This document shows positions 43,660-52,004 of a stretch of DNA of 57,802 nt, in pieces. Every line of letters begins with the position of its first letter. Within the stretch, counting starts at the first letter, position 1. The stretch comes from an uncultured Collinsella sp. (GTDB taxonomy: Bacteria > Actinomycetota > Coriobacteriia > Coriobacteriales > Coriobacteriaceae): assembly GCA_902492935.1 (NCBI GenBank), contig CABUNJ010000015.1:1-57802 (forward strand), in the 5' to 3' direction. The notes under the pieces were generated by a model. It searched no databases. It was not told the origin of the DNA and saw only the letters and a program-made list of their open reading frames with translations. Made by a program: the position numbers and the translations under genes.

Positions 43660-43811
43660 TCCCATAGCGGTTACGGGGGCGTCCGCTGCCTGGTAGGGCC
43701 ACTGGGTTGTGGCCTTCAGGTCGCTGCAAAGCGGTGTTTGGCTGAGATTTTGAATGGGAGGGGCTCGTTGTTTATTACGGGCCTCTTTTTATGTTGAGGG
43801 GACTTTGGGTT

Positions 43812-45155
43812 ATGGCTAAGCGTTCTGGGTCGTATGTCGTTCCTTTTTCGTTTGATTTGCTTTCGTTTGATGAGGCTGTGGGGCTTGCTGCTGATACGGG
43901 GCGGATTTCTGGGGATGCTGGTCCTCTGCTTGAGACGGTTGTCGATATGCTCGATGAGCTGGGGCGTCCGGACGAGTATTTCGATTGCATCCAGGTTGCC
44001 GGTACCAATGGCAAGACTTCGACTACGCGTTTTTCGGCTGCCATTCTTCGTGGTGAGGGGCTCAAAACCGCGCTGTATACGTCGCCACAGCTGGTGCGCT
44101 ATCCCGAGCGCATGGAGGTCGATGGTCATGTCGTGAGCGACGAGGCGTTTGCCCGTGGCGTTTCGGCCGCTGTTGAGGCGGGACATCGCGTGAATGCGCA
44201 CCGTGTGGCGGCGGGGGGGCGCGCCTATACCATCACGCCATTTGACTTGCTGACGGCTGCTGCACTTGTAGTGTTTGCCGAGGCCGCGGTGGATGTTGCC
44301 GTGCTCGAGGTTGGCATGGGCGGTCGTTGGGACGCCACGAGTGCGACCGATCCCGTCGCCGTTGCCATTACGGGTATTGGGCTCGATCACACACGTATTT
44401 TGGGCGATACGCTCGAGGCCATTGCGGGTGAGAAGGCTGCGGTTATTAAGCCTGGGCGCCTGGTTGTTTTGGGTGAGGGAACGCATGAGCCGAGCGTTCA
44501 GCGCGTGATGGATGCACGTTGTCGCGAGTGCGGCGTTGTGCCGCTCGTGGTGAGCCGCGCCACGACTAAGGTGCCGGCGCATGTGGGCGACACGATTGAG
44601 TTTAGCTGCACCACGCCGCGTGCGATCTATACGTCGAGTATGGTCAAGCCGGCCTATCAGCCGCAGAATGCCGCGTGCGCGATTATGCTATGCGAGGGCT
44701 ATCTGGGCCGCGAGCTCGATCGCGATACGTTGGATGCATCGCTTATGGGTTGCCCCACACCGGGTCGTTTTGACGTGCTGGGGACCGATCCGCTCAAGCT
44801 GATCGACGCCTGCCATAACCCTCAGAGCTGCGAGAACTTTGTGAGCGCGCTGGACGAGATAGATCCGTGCGTCGAGAATCGCCCCACGCTGCTGTGCGCC
44901 GCACTGGCCGACAAGGATGTGGCCGGTATTGTCGATGTTCTGATTCCGGCCTTCCCGCGTGTGGTCGTAACCCAGACCGATTCCGATCGCGCCCTGCCGG
45001 CAGAGGAGCTCGCCGCCCTCGTTGATGCTGATAAGCTTGCGGGCGTATACCCCAGCGTTTCCGAGGCCCTCGCTGCCTTCGATGCCGCGGGCGAGTCCTT
45101 CGTAGCAGCCGGCACCATCACCCTAGCCGGCGAAGTAGCCGGCCTGCTGCGTTAA
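43812..45155 (+). CDS. folC: Folylpolyglutamate synthase / dihydrofolate synthase
   Basis: 447 residues of the Mur ligase-like family. The P-loop is in IQVAGTNGKTSTTRF, the folate-binding region has TSPQLVRYPERMEVDG, and LEVGMGGRWDATSA with GLDHTRILGDTLEAIAGEKA are conserved. It adds glutamate to folates. ATG 43812 is preferred with GAGGGG upstream; ATG 43791 is in frame without a ribosome-binding site. The codon use at its 5' end is slightly less GC-rich than that of valS. Confidence 0.93.
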   Translation: MAKRSGSYVVPFSFDLLSFDEAVGLAADTGRISGDAGPLLETVVDMLDELGRPDEYFDCIQVAGTNGKTSTTRFSAAILRGEGLKTALYTSPQLVRYPERMEVDGHVVSDEAFARGVSAAVEAGHRVNAHRVAAGGRAYTITPFDLLTAAALVVFAEAAVDVAVLEVGMGGRWDATSATDPVAVAITGIGLDHTRILGDTLEAIAGEKAAVIKPGRLVVLGEGTHEPSVQRVMDARCRECGVVPLVVSRATTKVPAHVGDTIEFSCTTPRAIYTSSMVKPAYQPQNAACAIMLCEGYLGRELDRDTLDASLMGCPTPGRFDVLGTDPLKLIDACHNPQSCENFVSALDEIDPCVENRPTLLCAALADKDVAGIVDVLIPAFPRVVVTQTDSDRALPAEELAALVDADKLAGVYPSVSEALAAFDAAGESFVAAGTITLAGEVAGLLR

Positions 45156-45159
45156 CCCA

Positions 45160-45236
45160 TCCCCTCATCAGTTGCGGTGAAATACGGACTGTTTTACAAG
45201 CCAGAAGCCTCAAACAGTCCGTACACCACCGCAACT
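45160..45236 (+). repeat. Palindromic repeat family 1, copy C
   Basis: Arms 45170-45194 and 45212-45236 carry GTTGCGGTGAAATACGG; three mismatches are clustered in the right arm (TACACCACC instead of TATTTCACC). The CATCCCCTC tag is on the left, 3 nt after the folC stop, so this copy points to the plus strand. Confidence 0.88.
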
Positions 45237-45309
45237 CAAAAGCAGCTAATTTGGGACGGGGCTTTTTTGGCTGCCCTGTGCCCCGAGTTGACTCGCTTGC
45301 CACGTAATG

Positions 45310-45447
45310 GGCCTATCTACTACGTTTGACCGACTGCCCTCGACCATACGGAACATTGCGAAATTAAAACCGCAGGTAGACGGCTTGCGGATTTTGCGAA
45401 AGCCCGGTTATGGTCGACCCATGCGGGTTAAACGTAGTAGATAGGCC
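45310..45447. repeat. Nested palindrome downstream of folC, family 2
   Basis: Perfect 18-nt outer arms (45310-45327, 45430-45447; GGCCTATCTACTACGTTT), inner arms TCGACCATA/TATGGTCGA (45340-45348, 45409-45417), and a core with CCGCAGGTAGACGGCTTG (45370-45387) that can itself fold as CCGCA/TGCGG. GTTTTTG follows, so it may terminate folC. The core recurs at 46852. Between copy C and this element (45237-45309) lies a fragment of the GGGACGGGGC family (see 46644). Confidence 0.85.
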
Positions 45448-45506
45448 GTTTTTGTGGCGCGGTATTGGTGGGATACGGCAAAGGGGCTGTCCCTTTGCCG
45501 TATTGC

Positions 45507-46595
45507 CTAGTCTAGGCGGACCGGATCGTGGGGGTAGGCGTTGAGAATCTCGACGCCGGACTCGGTAACCAGGGCCAGGTCCTCGATGCGGACGCCGGTG
45601 CGGCTGGGGAGGTAGATGCCCGGCTCGATGGAGAAGGTCATGCCCGGCTCGACAACCTGCTCGTTGACGAGCGAGACGTCGCCCGGCTCGTGGTCCTGCA
45701 GGCCAATCGAGTGACCCAGGCGATGCGTAAAGTACTGCCCATAGCCCGCGTCTTCAATCACATCGCGCGCGGCGCGGTCCAGGTCGCACATACGCACACC
45801 CGGTGCAACGAGGGCTTCGGCGGCTTCGTTGGCACGGCGCACGATGTCGTAGATGCGCGCCGTCTCCTCGTCCGGCTCGCCCCAGAAGAACGTGCGCGTC
45901 ATGTCCGAGCAGTAGTTGCAGCGGCGTCCGCCAATGTCGAACAGCACCACGTCGCCACGTTTGAGCACGGTGTCGTCGGGTTCGTGATGCGGGTCGCCGG
46001 CGTTGGCGCCAAAGCTCACGATGGGCGGAAAGCTAAAACCCTCGCAACCGTGATTGCGGTACAGGCCGAGCATCTGGTCGGCAATTTCGCGCTCCGTCAC
46101 GCCCTCGTGGACGAGCTTGATGGCCTCGGTCATCACGGCGTCGTTGGCGGCTGAGGACATGCGCATGAGCTCCTGCTCCGCGGCATCCTTGTGGGTGCGT
46201 GCGGCGGTGACGGCAAAGTCGCCCAGGAAGAACTCGCTCGCGGCGTGACGCTCCATAAGGGGCATCAAAAAGCCGGAGCGCATAACGGTATCGATGCCGA
46301 GGGGCTTGGCAGGATTGACCTCGCGTGCGATGGCGTCGGTCACGACGTCGGTATCGGAGTGATAGGCGACGCGGGCATTGTCGTACTCGGGTAGCTGATG
46401 CAGCGCGTTGACCAAGATCACGGGCTCGCTACCGCGTGCGAGCAGCACGCCGCAAAAACGCTCGAACATATCGGCATAAAAGCCGGTCAGGTAATAGATC
46501 GACCACGGGTCGTTTACGAGCAGCTGTGCGCCGGGGTGCTGAGCCTCGAGCGCATCGAGCACGCGCGCCACACGCTGGTCATCGACATGTGCCAT
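45507..46595 (-). CDS. M24-family metallopeptidase (Xaa-Pro aminopeptidase-like)
   Basis: 362 residues. The N-terminal creatinase-like domain is followed by the pita-bread fold with metal ligands: DIGGRRCNYCSDMTRTFF (two Asp), HRLGHSIGLQDHE (His), FSIEPGIYLP (Glu) and VRIEDLALV (Glu). It removes N-terminal residues before proline in the cytoplasm. ATG 46595 follows GAAAGGACG on the minus strand; a longer in-frame start at 46634 has no ribosome-binding site. The gene stands between repeat elements on both sides. Confidence 0.92.
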   Translation of the reverse strand: MAHVDDQRVARVLDALEAQHPGAQLLVNDPWSIYYLTGFYADMFERFCGVLLARGSEPVILVNALHQLPEYDNARVAYHSDTDVVTDAIAREVNPAKPLGIDTVMRSGFLMPLMERHAASEFFLGDFAVTAARTHKDAAEQELMRMSSAANDAVMTEAIKLVHEGVTEREIADQMLGLYRNHGCEGFSFPPIVSFGANAGDPHHEPDDTVLKRGDVVLFDIGGRRCNYCSDMTRTFFWGEPDEETARIYDIVRRANEAAEALVAPGVRMCDLDRAARDVIEDAGYGQYFTHRLGHSIGLQDHEPGDVSLVNEQVVEPGMTFSIEPGIYLPSRTGVRIEDLALVTESGVEILNAYPHDPVRLD

Positions 46596-46643
46596 ACATC
46601 GTCCTTTCGCTAGGGTGCCACCATGGTATCCCATACATGGCAG

Positions 46644-46773
46644 AAGGGTAGTTAATTTGGGACGGGGCTATTTTGGCTGCCCCAATATGCCAGCTGATAC
46701 TTATTCTGACCTCGAATAATTCGTCGACAGTCAAGGGTAGCTAAAATAGCCCCGTCCCAAATTAACTACCCTT
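46644..46773. repeat. Inverted repeat family 3 (GGGACGGGGC) upstream of the M24 peptidase
   Basis: Arms of 35 nt (about 46644-46678 and 46739-46773) match with one mismatch and begin AAGGGTAGTTAATTTGG. Single-arm relatives occur at about 45241-45277 and, in reverse, at 47079-47105. The 513-nt stretch 46596-47108 without a gene is filled by this element, the element at 46823 and copy D. Confidence 0.88.
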
Positions 46774-46822
46774 GGTCTGCTTTCAAAACTATGCCGGATT
46801 ACGGCGCTGGATTGCTCTTGGC

Positions 46823-46888
46823 TGACCATGACTGAAATTGCAAAAATAAAACCGCAGGTAGATGGCTTGGCGAAAATCGAAAATGGTC
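46823..46888. repeat. Family 2 core repeat, degenerate copy
   Basis: CCGCAGGTAGATGGCTTG (46852-46869) matches the core at 45370 with one C/T change and is preceded by TAAAA in both. It is flanked by GACCAT (46823) and ATGGTC (46883), the same inner arm as in the folC element. The outer arms are not recognisable. Confidence 0.75.
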
Positions 46889-46983
46889 GGTGTGGTTGGT
46901 GGTTATCGATTTAGCCCCGTAAACCGGGGTAGTTTTGAAATAGCACTAACCGAGTAGTAGCAAAATGCACGATTCTCAAAGAA

Positions 46984-47064
46984 AGTTGCGGTGGAATAGT
47001 TCCTGGATGCCGGGGTTTTGGCGGAAATCAGGAACTATTTCACCGCAACTGAGGAGGGGCGGGG
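46984..47064 (-). repeat. Palindromic repeat family 1, copy D
   Basis: Arms 46984-47005 and 47029-47050 (one mismatch) share AGTTGCGGTG with the other copies, but the inner parts read AGTTCCTG instead of CGGACTG and still pair. The tag lies on the right (GAGGAGGGGCGGGG), so this copy points to the minus strand, downstream of the DUF1667 gene. Confidence 0.88.
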
Positions 47065-47108
47065 TGGATGGCGGGGTAGCTAAAAGCGCCCCGTCCTAAA
47101 TTAGCTGC

Positions 47109-47507
47109 TTAGGCTGGGTCGATGTCCATGCTGGCGATGAGGTCGATGTTGGTGTTGAGGAGGTCCTCCAACACGACGTCGCCCATGCGGATGCGGGCTT
47201 TGATCATTAGGCCGCGGATGAGGTCCATGGCTTGGGCGTGAAGTGCCAGCGGGATGGCTTCGGCCGTGCGTACGGGCAGCAGCGTCTCGTCGCCGCCGGA
47301 TACGGCCACGGTGGTGGTGAGCACGCGCATGGGGCAGGTGAGCTTCTGGTGCGCGAATTTATCACCGCGCGGGCAGCTGTTGCCGGTCACGGAGCGCACC
47401 TCTGCCACGGCGCCGTCTGCGCCGCGCTCGACCTCCACGGTCAGGAGGCACTCGGAGGGGCACGTGGTGCAGTTGAACTGCAACGTTTCAATCGCGTTTG
47501 TGCTCAT
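47109..47507 (-). CDS. DUF1667 domain protein
   Basis: 132 residues. An N-terminal Cys group, FNCTTCPSECLL, and a later GNSCPRGDKFA and KLTCPMRVLTTTV are the DUF1667 pattern, probably an iron-sulfur or zinc site. The family is the third gene of glpA-like/oxidoreductase/DUF1667 operons and is thought to assist the dehydrogenase; its biochemistry is not settled. ATG 47507 follows GAGGAGACG. It is the last gene of the minus-strand operon that begins at 50358. Confidence 0.82.
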   Translation of the reverse strand: MSTNAIETLQFNCTTCPSECLLTVEVERGADGAVAEVRSVTGNSCPRGDKFAHQKLTCPMRVLTTTVAVSGGDETLLPVRTAEAIPLALHAQAMDLIRGLMIKARIRMGDVVLEDLLNTNIDLIASMDIDPA

Positions 47508-47511
47508 GACT

Positions 47512-48893
47512 CTACGTCTCCTCAACGGGGTCGACGGACAGGACAATCTCGCTAACACTTAGGTCGAGTGCGCGCTGAATCACCTTCGCCGGCAGCGGGA
47601 AGCTTTCCATGACGCTCGGTTTAAACGGGCGAACCTTGCCGGCGAACAGTTCCTCGCCGTCGGCCAGAATGCGCACGCGGGCGGCGTCGACCGGTCGGCG
47701 CACGCGGAAGTTCAGCTTGGTGAACGCCACGGCCGTAATGCGTCCCGGCAGTGCGTAGCCCGCGATACCGGTAGGGGAGACCGTGAGTTGGCAACTCACG
47801 CCCGCTTCGCAGCTTGTGCCCGCAGCGTCCATCTCGGCTCCGCCACCCAGCGCGTACGCCGCCGCAGCTGCGCCAGCCCTCTCGGACTCGGTCGTCACGT
47901 TATCGGCCAAGTCGTGCACGTGCAGGACGTTGCCGCAGGCAAAGATGCCCGGCACGCCCGTCTGCAGGTTCTGGTCCACCACGGCGCCTCGTGTACGCGG
48001 GTCAAGCTCCACGCCTGCGGCAACCGAAAGCTCGTTCTCGGGAATCAGGCCCACCGAAAGCAGCAACGTGTCGCACGGAACAACGCGCTCGGTCCCTGGA
48101 ATGGGCGCTAGGTGCTCGTCGACCTGACTCACCTCGACGGCCTCCACACGGTCGTGCCCGATCACGCGCGTGACGGTGGTGGACAGGTGCAGTGGAATAC
48201 CAAAGTCGTCCAGGCAGTTCTTCACATTGCGGCCAGGCCGTTGGCGTACGGCATGAGCTCGTACACGCCCTCGACGGAAATCCCCTCGAGCGTGCAGCGG
48301 CGCGCCATGATGAGCCCGATATCGCCCGAACCCAAAATGACGGCGCGTGAGCCGGGTTTGAGGTTCTCGATATTGATGTATCGCTGCGCCAAGCCGGCCG
48401 TAAACACGCCGGCGGGACGGCTACCGGGAATCTTGATCTCGCTGCGCGTGCGCTCGCGGCAACCCATGGCAAGGACGACCGCCCGTCCGGTGAGTTGCAG
48501 CATACCAGCGGGGCTCATAAGCGTGACGGTGTGGGCCTCGGCGCCGCTCGCACCTGGAGTGTCCGAGTCCCCGTCAATCCCGATCACCATGCTGTCCAAG
48601 AACAGCACGATGTCGGTCGCGCGTATCTGGTCGATAAACCGCTGCGCGTATTCGGGGCCGGTGAGTTCCTGTTTAAAATGCGACAGGCCAAAACCCGGGT
48701 GGATGCACTGGCGGAGGATTCCGCCCAGATGTTTCTCACGCTCCACGATGGCCACGTGCGCGCCAGCCTTTTGCGCGGCAAGCGCGGCCGCCATACCGGC
48801 GGGGCCGCCTCCGATGACGACCACGTCGAAGGCCTGCGTCGGTACGGTCTCAACGGTGCCACTATCAATCGCGCTCGATCAGAATTCCGCCAT
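47512..48893 (-). pseudogene. NAD(P)/FAD-dependent oxidoreductase, broken by a stop and a frameshift
   Basis: Two frames hold one protein. The 5' part has the FAD-binding FDVVVIGGGPAGMAAALAAQ and a second dinucleotide fold (AVILGSGDIGLIMARR), and ends at 48222 in NGLAAM. The 3' part carries on with KNCLDDFGIPLHLSTTV to 47512. One base is missing near 48229-48233: restoring it gives NGLARNVKNCLDD in one frame. In addition the natural ATG at 48893, 1 nt after the glpA-like stop, reads M-A-E-F and then TGA at codon 5 (48881-48879) before the conserved part; no normal start follows until GTG 48824, which is inside the FAD motif. The intact protein would pair with the GlpA-like subunit. A sequencing error at either place is possible. 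Confidence 0.8.
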
Positions 48894-48894
48894 C

Positions 48895-50358
48895 CTAGCG
48901 CACCCCCTTTAAAGGTCCCTCAACGAGCCAGGAGCCAGTATCCTCCAGCAATACCTCGCTGGGATCGCAGCCCAGCTCGCGCGCGAGGATTGCCACTACG
49001 CGACTCTGGCAAAAGCCGCTCTGGCAGCGGCCCATGCCTGCACGGCAGCGACGCTTGACGCCCTCGACCGAAATCGCGCCCGGTCGGCGTCGAATTGCGG
49101 CCACGATCTCTGCCACGGGCACCGTCTCGCAGCGGCAGACGATCTGTCCCCACTCGGGCTCGGACTCAATGAGCTCCTCTTTGCGCGCGAGCGGCGCACG
49201 GTCAAAGTCGTCCGGTGCGCGGCGAATCGGATTCCAGTCAGCCCGTTCGTTCAGCTCGACGCCAGCATCGCACAGCACCTGCTCCATGCGCTCGGCAATG
49301 GCCGAGGCGCTCGCCACGCCCGGCGACTGAATGCCCGCCGCCTGGAACAACCCTGGCACCACGGCCGACTGTCCAATAAAGAAATCGTTCGTCCCCTTAA
49401 TGACCGGACGTCCGCCGGCAAACGTGCGCACCACGCGGCGCGTGTCCAGATCGGGCACCAGCTTGCGCGCACCGGTCAGGAGCGCGTTGATATCGCTCGC
49501 GTAGGTCTGCGTGTCGCCGGGCTCGCGCTCAGCGGCGGTTGCGGTAATCACGGTGTTGCCATGCACGGTGCCCGTTACGATGACGCCCTTCGACACCGGC
49601 GTCGGCACGGGGTAGAGCGGCATGAGCGTGCGCGGCTCCTTGTCCAGCACCACGATGTTGCCCTGGCGCCAGACCATCTGGAACTCCTCGGCGCCGGCCA
49701 TATGCGAGATGTACGCGGCCCCGTTGCCCGCGGCGTTGATGAGGTAGCGGCAGCCTATGTTGCCGCCAGGCGTCACCAACGTAAAGCGCACAGCCCCGTC
49801 GGTAGCTTCGCCGCCAGCAACCTCAATCGCTTCCACCGGCGCGGACCGCATAAATGTCACGCCGTTGGCGACGGCGTTCTCCAGCGCGGCGATGGCGACC
49901 TCAAACGGATCGACAAAGCCAGTCGAGGGGCACCATAGCGCGCACGTGGCCTGGGCGCTCGCGCGCGGCTCCAGCTCGTGGATGCGCTCGGGGCCGATAA
50001 TCGACAGCTCGGGCACGCCGTTGGCTAGACCGTTGCTGCGCAGCTTCTCCAGTTGCGCACGGTCCTCGTCGTTAAAGCCCAGCACCATCGAGCCGGTGCG
50101 GCAAAACAAAAAGCCGAGCTCCTGGGCCCAGGTGCCATACAGCTCGCAACCACGGGCGTTGACCTGCGCCTTTACCGTGCCCGGCGCCGGATCGTAACCG
50201 GCATGTACCAGGCCGCCGTTAGCCTTCGATGCACCCAGCGCGATATCGTTTGCTGCTTCGACTACACAAATGGACAGGTCAAACCGCGCGAGCTGCCGCG
50301 CGATGGCGCATCCGGTGATGCCCGCGCCGACAATCGCGATATCAAACGTTTCTGTCAC
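48895..50358 (-). CDS. GlpA-like FAD-dependent glycerol-3-phosphate dehydrogenase / FAD oxidoreductase with BFD-like domain
   Basis: 487 residues. FDIAIVGAGITGCAIARQLA is the FAD-binding N-terminus of the DAO family; GGLVHAGYDPAPGT and the closing FQAAGIQSPGVASA segment fit GlpA/GlpD-type proteins. The C-terminus has a BFD-like [2Fe-2S] domain: CRCETV followed by RCRAGMGRCQSGFC. It may oxidise glycerol 3-phosphate or a related 2-hydroxy compound together with the next two gene products. The start is GTG 50358 behind GGGAGG. A small inverted repeat just upstream (50376) may be an operator. Confidence 0.85.
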   Translation of the reverse strand: MTETFDIAIVGAGITGCAIARQLARFDLSICVVEAANDIALGASKANGGLVHAGYDPAPGTVKAQVNARGCELYGTWAQELGFLFCRTGSMVLGFNDEDRAQLEKLRSNGLANGVPELSIIGPERIHELEPRASAQATCALWCPSTGFVDPFEVAIAALENAVANGVTFMRSAPVEAIEVAGGEATDGAVRFTLVTPGGNIGCRYLINAAGNGAAYISHMAGAEEFQMVWRQGNIVVLDKEPRTLMPLYPVPTPVSKGVIVTGTVHGNTVITATAAEREPGDTQTYASDINALLTGARKLVPDLDTRRVVRTFAGGRPVIKGTNDFFIGQSAVVPGLFQAAGIQSPGVASASAIAERMEQVLCDAGVELNERADWNPIRRAPDDFDRAPLARKEELIESEPEWGQIVCRCETVPVAEIVAAIRRRPGAISVEGVKRRCRAGMGRCQSGFCQSRVVAILARELGCDPSEVLLEDTGSWLVEGPLKGVR

Positions 50359-50375
50359 AGTGCCTCCCAGACAAG

Positions 50376-50390
50376 TTGACAGGCTGTCAA
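50376..50390 (-). promoter_or_regulatory. Palindromic operator candidate upstream of the glpA-like gene
   Basis: TTGACA-GGC-TGTCAA lies 17-32 nt before the GTG start, so a bound protein would block initiation. No promoter hexamers can be fixed with confidence. From 50391 to 50528 no gene or repeat is seen. Confidence 0.45.
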
Positions 50391-50528
50391 TAAGACTATC
50401 CTACGGTCTACACACCCCCAGCGCGGCGGCAATGCGGCGAACAGCCCCGCAACACCCGCCAACGGCAGGTGAGGGGAGACCCAAGACCATCGGTGACCTC
50501 GTCTGCCGCCCCTGGCGTCAGAGGTTTG

Positions 50529-50663
50529 TCTCGTTCTGTAACATTAAGCTGAGGATTTGGGTTCCAGTTGTTACAGATTGAGATTGAAGCCGGGGAGAGA
50601 TTCTTCTGTCTCGATCTGTAACATCTGGGGACTGTTTTGGGTTCTAGATGTTACAGAACTGAC
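50529..50663. repeat. Alternating inverted-repeat array, left (4 motifs)
   Basis: Four 15-nt motifs at 50529, 50569, 50609 and 50649 alternate between TCTCnnTCTGTAACA and its reverse complement TGTTACAGATTGAGA. All three spacers are exactly 25 nt, so the period is 40 nt. The last motif is degenerate at its outer end (TGTTACAGAACTGAC). Confidence 0.93.
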
Positions 50664-50693
50664 CTGGAAGAACGACAAAAACAAACACACTGC

Positions 50694-50885
50694 TTACCTG
50701 CGGGTTATGTACGGCAACAACGGCACAAGCGCATAAAAACGGGTTAGCACACGCACTTGGGATAGTTTGGGGATACGGAAGCCACGCGGGCGTGCACCCC
50801 AAATATCCGTGTTTGTTAACACAAAGATCACCATGCCGCCCAGGATCGTGATGTCGTCGGGCAGCTCGTAGCTCCTCCCAGTCAT
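50694..50885 (-). CDS. Hypothetical small protein
   Basis: 63 residues with a hydrophobic stretch (ITILGGMVIFVLT). On the minus strand GGAGGAAGAGG precedes ATG 50885, a plausible ribosome-binding site. No family is recognised, and codon use cannot settle such a short frame; it may be spurious. Confidence 0.35.
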   Translation of the reverse strand: MTGRSYELPDDITILGGMVIFVLTNTDIWGARPRGFRIPKLSQVRVLTRFYALVPLLPYITRR

Positions 50886-50922
50886 TCCTCTTCCTCCATC
50901 CCTATGCGGCCTCGTCCGTGTT

Positions 50923-51125
50923 TCAGCCCATCAGGTCGTTGGGCGGATAACCAAGAACCTGCGAGATAGCCAAGAGCTTGTCGGCTCCAGGAATGTAATC
51001 GCCACTCTCGTACTTCGCGAAAGTGCTGACGTTTACTCCGACCTTGGAAGCGACCTCAGCCTGAGAAAGGTCAGCTCGGGCGCGTGCGGCGCGGATATCC
51101 CCGCCAGCTCCTTACTGAAGTCCAT
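50923..51125 (-). pseudogene. XRE-family HTH regulator with a frameshift
   Basis: ATG 51125 has an excellent ribosome-binding site (AAGGAGGAACG). After MDFSKELAG the frame is lost; adding one base to the C4 run at 51099-51102 would give DIRAARARADLSQAEVASKV and on to YESGDYIPGADKLLAISQVL, a complete Cro/CI-type HTH that stops at 50923. The gene is divergent from the HTH gene at 51269, like a phage-type repressor pair. Confidence 0.6.
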
Positions 51126-51268
51126 TCGTTCCTCCTTAGAGACGTTTCTCTGTCTGTCGAATTTCAATATGAAGAGTTATATGTCCCTGTCAATCAAATA
51201 AGCAACATTTTTTTGCGTAAAGACATTTTTTTGTTTACTATTCACTTAACGTAAAGAAAGGAGTGAGG
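51126..51268. promoter_or_regulatory. Divergent promoter/operator region of the island
   Basis: This AT-rich 143-nt gap between two divergent HTH genes contains an inverted repeat, GTAAA...TTTAC (within 51218-51239), and a further GTAAAG copy at 51251. Autorepression by one or both regulators is likely; no promoter hexamers can be assigned firmly. Confidence 0.4.
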
Positions 51269-51637
51269 ATGAACCTTCGTCTAAGAGAGCGCCGAGAAGC
51301 CCTGGGGCTAAACCAAAAGGAGCTTGCACAAAAAGTCGGCAAGTCATTCCGAACTATTCAGTCTTGGGAGCGCGAGGAGAGCTATCCGAACGCAGAGCTC
51401 GTAGGTGCGCTCTGCGAAGTATTCAAAACCGACCCCAACGACCTGCTCGGATGGTACGAGGAACATCCCGAGGGCAAGCCGACGGCGCCGGTAGGCGCGG
51501 AGGGCGAGCTGATCACTTGCTACCGGCAGAGCACCGAGAAGAGGCGCTCGAAGATCCTGGAGACGGCACGCGACCAGGCCGAGTTGTCCAAAGCTCAGGT
51601 TGCGGCGCCTGAAGGCGAAGGGCTGGAAGCGGATTAA
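51269..51637 (+). CDS. XRE-family HTH transcriptional regulator
   Basis: 122 residues. Residues 3-58 are a Cro/CI-type HTH (LRERREALGLNQKELAQKVG, then FRTIQSWEREESYPNAELV). The C-terminal half is charged and probably helical, of unknown role. ATG 51269 follows GAAAGGAGTGAGG; GTG 51263 is in frame. Probably a regulator of the island genes. Confidence 0.85.
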   Translation: MNLRLRERREALGLNQKELAQKVGKSFRTIQSWEREESYPNAELVGALCEVFKTDPNDLLGWYEEHPEGKPTAPVGAEGELITCYRQSTEKRRSKILETARDQAELSKAQVAAPEGEGLEAD

Positions 51638-51689
51638 GTAAGGTCCGCGTAGGCATTCAAAGGAACCACCTGCGAGATTGGCAGATAAC

Positions 51690-51860
51690 ATGGGAATGTA
51701 CGAGTCAATTCGCCGACCTGCGGTTCGCCGCCGAGGAAAAGACGAGGGAGGCTTCGCCGAGAAGGCAAAGGACACGCTCGACCTCGCATCCAAGGGCGCG
51801 GGGCTCGTCCCCACATTCGCCAGCGCCATTGGCACGCTCGCAAAGCTGTTCGGAGCCTAG
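51690..51860 (+). CDS. Hypothetical small protein
   Basis: 56 residues from ATG 51690. The first half is Arg/Lys-rich, the second half an amphipathic Ala/Gly-rich segment (ASKGAGLVPTFASAIGTLAK), a pattern that could insert in a membrane. No strong ribosome-binding site is seen and no family is recognised. It lies 52 nt after the HTH gene. Confidence 0.35.
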   Translation: MGMYESIRRPAVRRRGKDEGGFAEKAKDTLDLASKGAGLVPTFASAIGTLAKLFGA

Positions 51861-51967
51861 GCAGGCTGCCACGAATAAAATCGTTGGCAAACTCAAAGCT
51901 TTATCTGTCATTTGACTAGGCGCAAGAGGTCGAATTCACAGAATCACCTCGATTTCTTCACCATCAT

Positions 51968-51985
51968 TGTAACTAATTGATTACA
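51968..51985 (+). promoter_or_regulatory. Candidate operator of the MqsR-like/Panacea pair
   Basis: TGTAA and TTACA flank CTAATTGA, giving an 18-nt imperfect palindrome 19 nt before the toxin start. The antitoxin carries an HTH, so autoregulation at this site is plausible. Confidence 0.4.
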
Positions 51986-52004
51986 CTTCTAGCTAAGGAG
52001 AGGG

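Noticed and set aside
48879..48881. TGA in the oxidoreductase gene as selenocysteine
   Set aside because: It lies in the variable N-terminal tail, not at a redox site, no GGU-loop hairpin follows at the right distance, and the same gene has a frameshift.
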